Assembly (NCBI RefSeq): GCF_002078875.1
Contig: NC_034438.1
Coordinates: 18,319,497 to 18,383,496 of the forward strand
Source of the DNA: Numida meleagris
Taxonomy: Eukaryota; Chordata; Aves; Galliformes; Numididae
Direction of reading: 5' to 3'
Length of the DNA stretch: 64,000 nt
The translations under genes and the position numbers were made by a program. Numbering within the stretch: the stretch's first letter is position 1; each line of letters begins with the position of its first letter. Positions 35,208 to 47,875 of the stretch are shown here, piece by piece. The notes under the pieces were generated by a model. The model searched no databases. It worked only from the letters and a program-made list of their open reading frames with translations, and was not told the origin of the DNA.

Positions 35208-35231
35208 ATGAGGCACGAAGCGCCCATGCAG
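35208..35231 (+). CDS. RAB3C: RAB3C coding exon 1 (N-terminal 8 residues)
   Basis: The ATG at 35208 begins MRHEAPMQ, which is the N-terminal extension that distinguishes mammalian RAB3C from RAB3A, B and D. The codon run ends exactly at CAG|GTCGGT, a plausible splice donor at 35232 (phase 0). The start has a purine (G) at -3. An in-frame ATG also occurs at codon 7 (35226). There is no in-frame stop between the start and at least 35097, so non-AUG extension cannot be excluded from sequence alone. The exon sits inside the CpG island and joins exon 2 at 43492 across an 8.26-kb intron. Confidence 0.9.
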
Positions 35232-38200
35232 GTCGGTCCCCGGGCCGGGGGCGAGGAGGCGGCGGGCGCGGCGCGGCCGGGAGGCGGGCGGCGGCGGGAC
35301 AGGGCGGGAAGAGACCTGAGCAGGATCTGTGGCGCCGCCGGGCTGGGCTCTCCTCGCAGTCGGCTGCCGGGAACGGCGCTCAGCAGCAGTGGCAGTGGCT
35401 CGCTGTTTCGGCGAGTGCGGGGCCCAGTGGGCGAGGTTCCCCGGCCTATCATGACCCTGCCCGGCTGGTGAGAAGCAGCCCCGTCTGTGGGGTTCTGTGT
35501 GCCCCATCCTGTGCGCAGCTCGGTGCTCCAGGCTGTCCAAGCAGGAAAGCTGGCCGTGCGATCCCACTTGGGGGGTTTGGATCTTTAGTGGTGAACCAAG
35601 CGGTGCCCTGCAGGTACCGTTAATGCCCTTTGAGTGCTCATCACAGTCCTCTGGGAGTAGGTGAGTGTAAGTTTTCAGGGGATGCTGTGAGAAATTGGTA
35701 TCTGGGCGTGCAGGAAGTTGGTGAGTTGTCTCCACCTGTTCGTTTGTGTGAGAAGCTGCTGTCGGTCTCCAGCGGGGAAAGTGAGCTCATTGAGAGAGCT
35801 GGGAGCAGTGAAGAGGTGGCCTCTTTTCAACTATTTCACACATGGAAGGATGTCAGACACAAATGGTGTACATACAGATACAAGTAACACTGCACAGTTT
35901 GAAGCAGTTTCTGGGTAGTTGTTTCAAAACAATTTGTGCTGTGCGGTTAGCTGTACATTAATTATTTCTTACGACCCCTTTTATGATCTCTTGTGGGAGC
36001 TCTGGGCCCCCAGATTGTATACTCAAATACATGACTGCTTTCTAATAGGAGATCAGTCATGTTTCTGGTGAATTGGTAGTAATCAATCCTGCTGATTCTG
36101 TGCAATGCAGAGAACACTTCTGCAGTCAGTGGTGATTTAAGTTATGAACTGCAGCTCTGTTAGCTAATATTTCTCATGCTGGATGTCTCCTGTCAGTAAT
36201 AAAATATCAGCTTGAAGGGAAGATCTGCATCTGCTTTAATATGCATGCTCAGAAAGCAATCTGAAATCTTAAGTTACAGTGAAGTGGCATTGGCTTTCTT
36301 TGACTTTGGTCAGAGAATGATAATTTCATAAATCTTTTGCAGAGCAATTGCTTGGATGTCATACGCCGAAATCTTTCAATCAAAGATGTGCACTAGAAAT
36401 ACACCAGTCTTCACTAAGAACGTCTTTCACTTTTCTGATTGGAGAACTGCAATAATTAGTCTGCTGTTTAAAGTGCCTTGTTCTGCATGCTTCGTGCATG
36501 TGTTAGGAATATTTGTATGGCATTTGCCATTTATTTACATGTGTCTATTGAAAAATCAAAGTCATATTTAGCATGTGTTGACTTTGGAGAGCATTTCATT
36601 AAAAGCAGATTCTTCTAAGAGAGGATGAAAAATACAGATTGGTCACTCTTGCATTTGACATTTGACAGGTCACTGGCATGGAAAAAAAAAAAGGTTGTTC
36701 AGTATTAAAATAAAATTTGAGGAAAACAAAGTCCATATTTAAAAACATTTACTTGGCATATATCAGAGAACTTCTGCTTTTTTTTTATATCTAGTTATCA
36801 GTATAAATTGAATTATTGTTTAACAAAATTGAATAAAAGCAGATAGCAGAGCCTCAGTATAAACAGCGACAGTGAACAGCTATATAAAAAAAAAAACTTC
36901 TGTAAATTCCAATTTTTCAAAGCTAGAGAGATGGTCAAACAATGTCTGTTTTTAAACATATACGATCCAAAATGATAATCATGTGAAAATGCAGTATGAA
37001 GTTTGATTTTCACTTGTAGTTTCTGTACATTTTTTCTTCTACTTACACCATTCCATGCATACTTGTATATTATTCTTATTAAAGATTCAAGTAGAACAAT
37101 ATTCTATTATGGACTCTTCTCCCTAAGAATCTTTTATTTTTCCATCATTAGGATAGAATGATTGGTTCTTGTTCAAACGTGGCTTAGAACTGGCTGGACT
37201 AATTGCCTGATTTCCATGAAACAAATGTTGCTTCTTTGTACACAACAGCTTTGTAGAACAGTCTGTTCTAGAGCTAACATCTCTCTGAACTGTAGAGCAA
37301 CAGAAAAAGTGATTAAATATGTGTCTTTTGATCACGATAAAAAGAAGTCAGAGGAATGTGTAAGTGCTATTTTTTTTTCCATTTCCATCAAACAAGTATT
37401 AAAAAGAAAACTAGGAAGTTAAAATTTTTTAGAAGGATAAGAAAAAGGGCCTGTGCTTTAACGCAGGCTTTTTTATATTTATGAATTCTTTGTTTGAAAT
37501 TCAGGCTCATTACATTTCTCTTTAGACAAGAAGAGCCAAAACTTACGAGAAAGGCAGCTCAAACAGTCCTTCCAGAAAAGAAGTTAACCAGCATAAGAAT
37601 TGGCTATTGTCATCTGCTGGATCTGGGTCAGAGTTTGTGACTACTTTTGTCACTTGCTGGGGCAAATAATTTCAAAGATCACTAATGGCATAGAGATGAG
37701 AGAAAAGTAAGGAAAGGGAAACAATCTGTAAAGACAATATAAGCATTTCTGATGCTTTGTCAAGAAACAAATGAGAACATTTTTTTTCAGAGCATTCCAC
37801 ATCCTGTTGTCACTGACAATGATTATGCTCAGACAAAATGGTTTATAACAGACACATCTAAACAGAATGGAGAACATCACGACCAAGTAAAAAGAGTGTT
37901 TCTAGATATTTAAGAGTTTATAAAATTATGATGAAAAAGAAGCCAAATCAGATCTTTTAGACACAGAAGTTAGTATGGCAATGCATCTCCTATCAACAAA
38001 CAAAATTATTAGATACATCATTCTTGGTTAGGATTAGAAGCACTGGAGAAGAGCCTGCCAAACCACTGAGTCCACACAAGTTGTACATACCTTTTTGTTA
38101 ATTAATCATTTGGAGTCATTTTCTGCCACTACTTCTATTTGGAAGTCACTTCTTTGCTGGTTCCATACTTTCTAATGCAGCTCAAAAGTACAGAGGTCTA

Positions 38201-41200
38201 GTTTATACCCAGTTCTTCTCGATGTCCAGTGTCTGTTCCAGAATATGTCTGCCTGAATAGTTTTCACTCCCTAATGTTTACTCAAGGTTACTATCTGTGC
38301 ATGTTTTACTCTTTTCTTAGATTTCACTCACAGGAGAAAGTTAGGTTAAAGAAAAATAGCTGAGAAATAACGCTTAGTTCACCATAAGCAGATCATTAGA
38401 ATTCATGTGGTAAAGCTTTTCCAGAACTATTCTTTATTGTGCCTTGCGTGCTGCTGTCCTGGGCAGTAGCCAGTGCTTGTGGCCATATTCATGCTAGTTC
38501 TGCTGATACAAAGTAAGTAGAGCTTGTTTTAGATTCTCACTTCTCTGTTATCTCCTCAAATTCCCCCAGCTTGGCATTTCGTTATGTCTACTATAGTAAA
38601 GCATCTCTAACAATACTTTTCAGATTGAATATGATATGCTTACAAATATTCATGAATATAACTTCATAATACCTTGAAGCAGATAAGCTTCTCCTGACGC
38701 TGCCAAGTACATTGTTTGACAAGCTATATGCCACAGATGGCCAGCGATCCATAATTCCAAATAAGTGATTGTCCACTGGACTCTGTTAAAAATGAGATGA
38801 TACGGGTGATCTGCAAGGCTTTGTGAGGACTGTCTGTGGCTTGCATCTGTGGATAGTAATGTAACTGTTGAGAGAGCAGCAAAGTAAGAGAAGTTAAGCA
38901 TCTTGCTGAAGATATGAGGAAAAAAAAGGAAAATGGAAGTCAGAGTATACCTCTGAAAGAGTCAGAAATAAAACTCAATCTCTAGATTACTTATCTGTCT
39001 GTTACCTATAAAATCATTATTTTCTTCATGAGTAGGTAATATAGTCATAGAATAAATGAAATGCTCTTCTATATAGGGATCTTGATAATATCTTAAGTAC
39101 ACTGATGATGACCTCTGATCTGCAGTTTCAAGATGCTTACTTGTGGTGCATCCTACATTCAGTCCCAGCGGTTACAATTACTGAATTTTCCCCTCATATT
39201 CCATTATTTCCATTTCCACTGGCTGTCTTTGATTAGTAATATTTGAGAAGAAGGAAGATCCATCTCACAAAAAGCTGCCTGTGCACTGAGTTGCCTTTTT
39301 GCTAAAATAGGTTGTCTTTTGAAAGCAATATATATGTATGTATTTCTACACTATATATAGAAAATAAATCCTACTCTTTGAAACAACTATAATGTAGCCA
39401 ATCAGTCTCCATCTATTCTTACTGTAGGTAGAAAGAGGACATTTTCCCCAGGCTTACTATTAATCTTTTTCTTTAAAATATGCCTGTTGTTATAATTTTT
39501 AAAAGAATAGAAAGTAGTTGTGGAATACACGAAAGAATGAGCCTTAGTATTCTCAGTCACAGCTTTTCTTTTTGCATCCTCTCTTCCAAGACCAATTCAA
39601 TCTGCATAGACATCCAGATATGTATGGTGGATATGTAAGTTCAAAATGAAGTGATGTGCAGGCCGGGAAGGTCACAGCACACTGCCCTGCTTAAGTGAGA
39701 AAGCTGTTCAAATTAATTCTATCAAATATAAAGGTCCTCTAAGGCCATAGAGAGAAACACAGTGAAGTGTTTCATCATTATCATGAAGACCTTTTCAGAT
39801 TTGTCTTCTTGGCCCTGTTCTATTTTAACCTGTTCTTTTGGAATCAAAGAAGCAACCATGCATGAGACTTGAAAAAAACTGAGCCTGCTAAAGAGAACTA
39901 TACTTGATTATTAAATTTGCCTATGTCTTTAATTAATCTGCATTTAAGGAGCTTAAATATATGCTGAAAGTAGGGAAGCATACAAAGCCATCCTTTTTTG
40001 TTGTTGGACCACATTTAATCTGGGGATGAATCTTCTCCCTGGTTTTGGTAAGGAGCAGGAGTGTGATTCCTCCTGGCTATAGGTCTTCTGATCTTTGTCT
40101 TGAGCTTAGGTTTCCCTATGGGCTCTCAGGCCTGTTCTGAGTCCTTCAAGAGGTGGCATGAGGTTGCCTTTTTTGCTGAAATACTGATGACTGTGAGGAT
40201 CTGAAGAGGCACTCATGCTGTTAAAAAAAAATGGTGCATGAAGTGAGTTAATGGAAACAGCTTTGCGCATCTTCTTTTTAATTTTACTAAATACAGACAA
40301 ATTTTAATTGGAGAGAAAATTCAATGTGTTTTGCTGAATGTGTTGCTTGTGTAATGTAGCCATTTAATCACTTGAGAACTTTGTCAAAATAAAGGTGAAG
40401 TTTTGGCTTTCTTAAAAGCAGAAGATTATAGCGTTAGCAAATTTGGCATGTTTATCTTGTTCCTGTCAATATATATAGCATTTAATTAACATGCCTGAGT
40501 ATGACTGTTCTGCTGCTTATTTCCAGCATTTTTTCCAAAGGAAGAATATAACATCAACATCAGCTTTTTCACATTTGTTAAATGCCTCCACTGTTGAGAC
40601 AAGTCGTGTTAAAAGTTAACTGCAATATTAATTTCTCTGGAACTGGGCTACAGTGCAGTCCATACTTGAAGCCAGCAGTTTGCATTTAAGAAAGAGAAGC
40701 ACTGCAACAGTATGCACAAATCCCTGCAAGATCAAGCATCTAGGTTTCTCTTCCAGTTAACAGAAAAATAGAGACTCCTCTATAGTATCATTTAGAGTGG
40801 GACCCTGGTGCACAATTTGAAGCTTATTACAAAATGAATGAGCTTTGGGAAGTAATGGCACCAGTGCTGAGTTTGATGTTTCTTCAGGCTGGTGCAGGCA
40901 ATAGTACTCATCTGGGTTTTGGACACAGAACTCTGTGTACTCTCAGAAGACTGCTTCACTTTGCTGAAGTTAATCTCTCCAAACGATCTGAACTATTATT
41001 AGTAACTCACTAACCTCCTCATGATTTCCTAGATGGAAGGTGGAGAAATTAGTCCCTTCCCTTGCCTTTCATGTATGCTTTCTGCTATGTATAATAGGCA
41101 GAAATACTGAAATAAAAGTTGGCTGCAATTCTATGTTCAACTTGCCCTTAATTCTGCATATGGCACTGCAAATAATGAATCCATAGGTTCAAGGCATAGT

Positions 41201-43491
41201 GAAGTTGCTGAGCTTTATTTTTTAATTATTGTTAAGAACATTTAAGAAAACTACTGCATGGGTAATACACAAAAACATTAACTTAGAGGAACGGTGTTTA
41301 AAAGCATCAACAGGAAATGTTCTTACTTAAGAAGGCTACATAAAGTACAAGCTTTAGTGAGACTATTATTGGCACTATTATTAGAAACCAGGCCTCTTGA
41401 TTACTCTGCTCACTGAATCATACTGTTTCTGAAGAAGTGTGAGGCACTGAAGTACTTAGTGATTAAATGTAAGGCACATGGGCTCCAGCAAGCTAAATAT
41501 AAGGCTGGTGGGGACCAGCAGGCTTTGTCAAGAGGTAAGCTGAAGAAGATACATGGAAGTCTTCTTAGGAGCAAAAATCAGGAAAGTAAATGCTTCTTCC
41601 TTCTAGAACTGGTAACTTACGGTTTCAACTGCTAGATATGGAAGAGAGCCCAAAGAACAGCAGAACAGGCTGCTTACAAAAGCATAAAGACTACTCACTG
41701 GCATGCCCAGCTACTGCACAGCCTTTGGTTTGGAGGATTTTATTGACTTCCTCTTGTTGCAAGTTGTACAATACATTAGCTCTTTACTATTCGATAGCCT
41801 GCTGAGATTAGATTGGCATAAACACAATATAATTTTCTTTTTTACGTGTTCTAAGTAAAATATACCCGCATAATTTTACAACAAGGGAGAGTGGTGAGGA
41901 TGGACAATATTTGTTTCTGTATTTCACTGGAGAAATAAGAAAGGTGAAATACTAGTGATATTCACACCTGTTAATTTTTACTTTTTCATTCTAAAACATT
42001 TTCTTGCATGTTTGAGAAAGAAGTGAATTAATATTAAAACTAATGCAAACACTCAGGATGCAAAGATGTAGATAACCAAGACTACATTTAGTCAAGAACT
42101 TTAGTCACTACCAAATAAAAAGGGAAATTCTGAAATCAAACAGTCCCTAATGCATTATTTATGAAATATAACTCCTACACTGCATTTTCCATTGAAAGCT
42201 TGATACTTGTATTGTCTCCTTCAGAACTTTTTGTCCCCACTTCTATATAACTCTCCATATGCCCAGAGAAGCTAGCATAGTGTTATTTGTATTAGAAGAC
42301 AAAAAATTGGCTCAGAAGATTTATGCAGTGATTGAAATTCTGCTGAGAAATTCACTGAGTTAGTGTACATTCTTTGCCCTTCTGCGAGGTCCTGGTTTCA
42401 GCTGTCCTCTCAGACTGCCTGAATGCACTCTGGGATGTCTAAGTTAGAAAGCTTTGACACAGGCTGCTTTTCCAAAAACCTTTATGTTAGGATAGGCTGT
42501 TGGTCTTGCTGTCTGAAATTGGTGTGCAAATGTATTACCCTTATTATTGCCCAACTGCAAGAATTTAAAATACTGCCAGGTTCCAAAAATACTTGAGATT
42601 TTTCTTTGCATGTGTGTAAGGTGAAAAACTATCTAGTTTTAAGTTTTTGTTTTTGCTGTCTGCTTTTTAATCATTACAGGTAAAATTTCGATCAAGTTTT
42701 CAAGTTAACCTCTGTGACCCTTCTGAAAGTAAGGCATGCAGTTTATAATGGAACCTGTTATCTTTGAAGCCTCTAAGCACAATAAACTTGATATTCAGTA
42801 GCATTCGGTTTTTGTAATCTGTGCTTATTCAGGTGTTTTATATGAGTTAGAAGTCTTATTTTAAGGATTCAGATTTGAAGACATTATCAATTGTCATTTA
42901 TTCCCATTCCAAAACTATACAAGATAGCAGAACTGAAAAATATCAAGACCTTATTTCAGAGGTATATACTGAACTCACTGTTTGATGGTATGATAACTGA
43001 AAGCCAATAATGGCAAATATATACAAAAGGCAGTAAGCATTAGAAATGACTGTAGCATATTTATAGTAAAATAAATTATTCAAGAATTATATCACATATG
43101 AATGAGATGAAGTTTTTGCTTGGAATTGTACCTCCTCTGTAATAACTTACACCGATCTCTTATTTATTCCTTGTGAAGGTGAAGAGAAGTATCATTGTCT
43201 ATATTTTCACAATTTACTTAATTCCTCACATTTTCTGAAAGTAGGTCTTAACCATTATTCAAGAGCTGGACTTCTAGAAGGATCTTTTTTTCCAGTACAG
43301 TGATGTATAACTTTGATAAATCCTCTTTTAGAACTATTATCATGAATACAAGAATCATAAAAGTGTCTTAAACTTCTGTGAACTTCTTAGCTCTATATGC
43401 CTGTTAACAAAAATTCCAATAAAATCTAGAATTTTCTTGTTTTATATGACTCGAAAGACTATAAACTATTTCTCTTTATTTTGAATTACAG
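35232..43491 (+). other. RAB3C: RAB3C intron 1
   Basis: The intron runs from GTCGGT at the donor to TTTGAATTACAG at the acceptor, with a pyrimidine-rich run (ATTTCTCTTTATTTT) just before it. The first 250 bp are still CpG-rich; the rest is AT-rich. I see no CR1 or LTR in these 8.3 kb, which contrasts with both flanking regions. No open frame with recognisable domains is present. Confidence 0.8.
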
Positions 43492-43719
43492 ATGGCATCT
43501 GCTCAAGATTCCAGATATGGCCAGAAAGATACATCTGACCAGAACTTTGATTACATGTTCAAACTGCTCATCATTGGCAACAGCAGTGTTGGGAAAACCT
43601 CCTTTTTGTTCCGATATGCAGATGATTCCTTTACTTCTGCATTTGTGAGCACAGTCGGGATTGATTTCAAAGTAAAAACAGTTTTCAAAAATGAAAAAAG
43701 AATTAAGCTACAGATCTGG
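43492..43719 (+). CDS. RAB3C: RAB3C coding exon 2 (P-loop and switch I)
   Basis: RAB3C is a small Rab-family GTPase on synaptic and secretory vesicles that acts in regulated exocytosis. This exon encodes 76 residues beginning [20 protein letters not shown]. With the 8 residues of exon 1 these are residues 9-84 of a protein that is about 227 residues in mammals. The P-loop GNSSVGKT falls at residues 37-44. Switch I/effector sequence STVGIDF follows, with the conserved threonine at residue 62. The exon ends KLQIW at 43719, with donor GTAAGC at 43720; the next exon should open with DTAGQE. The acceptor is ATTACAG at 43485-43491. Both introns are phase 0. The remaining C-terminal two-thirds, including the geranylgeranylated cysteine tail, is outside the window. 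Confidence 0.97.
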
Positions 43720-44086
43720 GTAAGCCAAGAATAATAATTCTATTAACTAAGCAAGCTGTAGAAGTTTGATAGATAGCATTTAAGCTACTGTGGGTTTCCA
43801 CTGAATGTTATAATCTGTATATATGAAAGAATAATGAAAAAGAAATTCTTTCCTACATCATTTTACTGTCTTAACTCCTAGAACATAAACAATATTTTTA
43901 AGGCATTCAAATTCAGCAAAGTATATATTCTGAATTAAATTCTTTTAAGAAATAGCACAGGATGACATATATTTATAATCTGTGCAGCCAGGTGCAATAT
44001 ATAGTCTATTGAAAGTTACATATATATTAAAGAGAATTTCAAAGTGCTAGTTAGGACCTGTTTTGTTTTGTTGTTCCCCTCCATGC

Positions 44087-44193
44087 AATAATAATAATTA
44101 TTAATAATATATTATAATAATTATAATAATAATTAATAATTGTTAATATATATTATTTATATTATTAATAAATAATATTATTATTATTATTTA
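44087..44193. repeat. (ATA/ATT)n AT-only microsatellite
   Basis: About 107 bases of nearly pure A/T with AATAATAAT and TATTATTAT runs in both phases, about 370 bp downstream of exon 2. It is partly self-complementary. Confidence 0.85.
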
Positions 44194-47100
44194 GGAGAAA
44201 TGGTAGTAGATGCAAACAGAAAGCATAATTTTTTGCTATGTCATCTAACTTTGTTATCCTGATCACCTGAACCCTTTTCCTTTTGTTGAAGAAGCAAACC
44301 CCTTGTCTTTTTCCTACACTTCAAAGATGGTATAAAAATTCTCAAATGAGGAAAATGTGATGGTAGGGGACAGATGTTCTTTTCTGCAAACTATCCTCTT
44401 CAATAGGAAAAGAGAGCAAAAAATTTTCATGCACCAGCTAGTGATACTTATATATCCTAATTTTTGGGTGGCAGGGTGATACTCAGCTAGAGAGATGTTA
44501 GAGCTTTTAACAGTGTGGGAGCTGGAGTTAAAGCTTCAGGTTTGTGCCATCTTCCTTGGGTGCCTGAGGATTTTCAATGTTTCCTTTGTAAGGTATTTGT
44601 AATAGCCTTATTAACCAAAGTATTCTTTTTTTGTGCATGAATACAAGTAATTTAAAAAATATATTTAATGATAGAAGCCATTATATCTAGGGAAGCTTTG
44701 GATCAAACATGACTATGTCGTCTAACATGTTTTAAAGTGAATTTCTTTTTAATATGGAATAGTTTCCCAGCAATCTCATTTTTTTATGATAAGACTGTGA
44801 TCATCAAGGTAAAGCCAGCGGTGAACTTGCTCTTGTTTCCTAGGCTGTATCTCATTCATGTCATCTTAACAAGGCTGCAGCCCTTCTTATCTCAAATCAT
44901 TTGTTGGTCTGTGCCCTCTAGTTACAGGAACACAGGCTCTTTTCCTCTCAACTTCTCTGCCTTTTTAAGCTTAGTTACTTGCTGTTATCAAGAGATATAA
45001 GAGATTGTGCAGCACACTAGCTATGTATCATGTGTTCTTTCACTTCAGTGTTGATGATCACAAGGTAATTCTCATTGACATTACCTTATTTTTTGATGAG
45101 AGCAATAGAAGTGTGTTCAAATTATTGTCTTTACACAGTCCTTCTTTTAATCACCAAGTAGCCTCTATGATTGATTTTATTGTTCATGTATCTCCTAGCA
45201 AAATCAGCAACATCAGTTTATAATGTTATATTAATATGATTAGTTTGACATCAGTGTATTTCTCATAATGTCTCTCCATGCCAGAGTACAAATATGCGCT
45301 TGGCTCAAAGCAGTCTATTAATCTAAATGTATTCAGGGCCATCCACGGCATAGAGAGGATATAGCAGCTGTACTTTTGCCAGCTGGAGTAAACTTCCAAT
45401 TCTAGCCAGATGAACATTTTGTTGGTCTTTGTATGGCAGCAGCACCATATGGACTGCTCTGAGAATGACCCCCTTTGTTCTACACTGACAAACAGTACAG
45501 GAGAATCCTTGCCTAAAAATACTTGCAAGTGAAATGTGTGAGTCAAACACAAGTTTTTCATGTCCCACAAGGAAGAGGGGGCAGAGACAATGAAAAGAAC
45601 CTCCCTGAAGACACTTATCAGGACATAGGGCTAGGAACAAGACTATATCATACTTTCAAGCAAAAGCTTTTTTCCCCAGCCAGCACTGCCTCATAAGTTT
45701 TCTTTGCTTGTTTGTTTTGCTTTTTATTTCTCCCCATTAAAATTTTAATGCTGGTTCTTAAAAGCCCTTGTCATTGCCAAATGAACTGAAACTGTAACAG
45801 CTCACTATTGCTGTTTGCACTTTTTAGATGAAGTATTAGAATATTGTGTTGCAGTTAAGCTTGCCGGTGTAAATCTGGTGTAGTGCCCCTGGAAACTTAG
45901 ACAAAATCAGCTAAGTATCTCAGAAAGCTGTTGCAGTACACAAAATGTGAAATAGAGCACTATCACCCCGTCCCATAAGTTGTATCAACAGCTGCATTAT
46001 CATTTATATGGAGTATCTGTATACATAGTACCTTTCTATTTTAAACATTATTACTTTGATTATGCGAATACATTTCTAAAATCAGTAGTTCTGCAATATC
46101 CATTTACATTTCAAAATACAATTATGAAAGACCATTTATATTACACAAAATATAAAACTGATTGACTCAGTGTGTTTTTATATTAATTCTGAATAGAAAT
46201 GTGCATGAACTTGTAATACTTCTTTCAAAATCACTGAAGAAGTATTTGAGGACATCATGTAATAAACAATTTTAAGTAAGTATGTAATAAAGCATTCTGA
46301 AAAATCTCACAGATTTACATAGTCAGATGAAACTGGAAATGAAATGCAACTTAAAGCATATTCTGAATGATGAGATCAGAACTGAAATACTTTCTCGGGT
46401 ACTGTAGTGTGGAAATACATGTAATATCCTTGCCTGGCAGTAAAATGAAAAAATGCATAAATAGTAAGGCTGTTAAAGTCCCTAAAATTCCCTCTCCAGG
46501 GATGCAGTCGATCCAGCGTGTTTTCAGCTACAATTTTGTACATACGCTTTTTGGGTTGAACTTCATGTTTAATAAGCATTTTGGCACTATATATTGTGTT
46601 CAGTTTTTCAGATCTTGGAGCATTGACTTTTTTAGAGTAAGTTCCTAATACGCTTATCAGGGAAGGACATAAATTGGTTTGAAAGTCAGTGTGGACACTG
46701 AAGGAAACAGTCATTATTTTTTAATAAATTTACCATTCAATTATCAGTGAGGGTTAGTAGGTTGAAGTAATTGCTATCTTATGTAGTGGGATACCCTGCA
46801 GATCTTTTCTTTGTTGGGAAATGTTTCTTGTTTTGAGGCAATGGTGCCTTAATCTTGGATTCAAAGGACCTGAATTGTTTTCTTTAACTGTTAAGGTCAG
46901 GGAGGATGCAGATTTTTCTAATACTTATCATTGCTTTATGGTATGATCAGAAAGAGCTTGCTGGGAGCTCTATAAGGTTTTCTTTTTTTCTTCTGAGCCA
47001 AATGCCTTCTTTCCACAATATTACTTACTGGAACTGGCAGAGGTTCAGGGTTCAAGCGCTATATTCATTAGTGAAAGCACATTACCTTGCCGTAAGACCA

Positions 47101-47875
47101 TGAGCTGGCCCTGAAATTTTGTTTCACAACAAATTATAAATATGGCCACCCTGACATTACATTACATAGACAGGATATTATTAGAGTTCTTACCTTTTTA
47201 AGAAGAGAAATGCGTAAAATCCACTGTACTCCAAAAGGTATTGATTTCTCAACAGAAACTGTAAGAAATTTTCAGAAGGAGTTTTGTCTGTGTATACAAC
47301 CCACGTGCATAGGATAAAAGTCCATGCAAGGATGTTAAATGTATCAGTGTTAAAAAATAAACAGTAATATGTTTTTTTTTTCCCCATTTGGATTTAAACT
47401 ACTAATATCAAAGAGATAGGATTAGAAGGCTATAAGACTCTTTCTGTTTCAGACTTCTGGGTTTCAAATCCTGTTGTTTAAAAAAGAAATGGCTTGTTAT
47501 TCCTATACTGACAAAAATACAGTATGGAGAAAATGAATGAAAGCTCAGAGGGGTGAATACTGGGGAAAAAAAAGAGTTTAACCTTATAAATCTGTCACTA
47601 TATTCACTGTACAAAGTACTGTATACCATGCAGTTGTGATGCCCTAAAGGTTTACATTACCTTTGTAAAAACTCTAGATTGTTTAATAGAAATAATAGAA
47701 TGCACAAGCTGATAGAGAAAATATAGGGAAAATTGGATAATAGAATTTGTTAGCCAATCCTTGTCCAAATATATCAGTTGAATAGGAAGAAGAATAAAAA
47801 TGAATCATTGGTTCCTAGAAAATACAATTGCAAAGACAGATCAATATATTTATTTATCTGACAATATAAGCTTGG

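Larger units (their letters stand above)
34560..35480 (+). promoter_or_regulatory. RAB3C: CpG island promoter of RAB3C
   Basis: GC content and CpG density rise sharply above the AT-rich surroundings. The island spans the RAB3C first coding exon (35208-35231), as expected for a CpG-island promoter. No TATA box is visible in the 150 bp before the start codon. GC boxes, two ZNF143-type motifs and a YY1-like CCGCCATC core (35020-35027) cluster at 34995-35106, so the transcription start probably lies between about 35030 and 35180. Long open frames on both strands here are consequences of GC richness, not genes. Confidence 0.8.

Noticed and set aside
35055..35735. 226-codon minus-strand frame spanning RAB3C exon 1
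   Set aside because: Same CpG-island artefact, antisense to the coding exon, with simple composition.
43720..43734. Extension of the RAB3C exon 2 frame by VSQE to a stop
   Set aside because: These codons are the splice donor and intron (GTAAGC...); the family continues with DTAGQE after this tryptophan.
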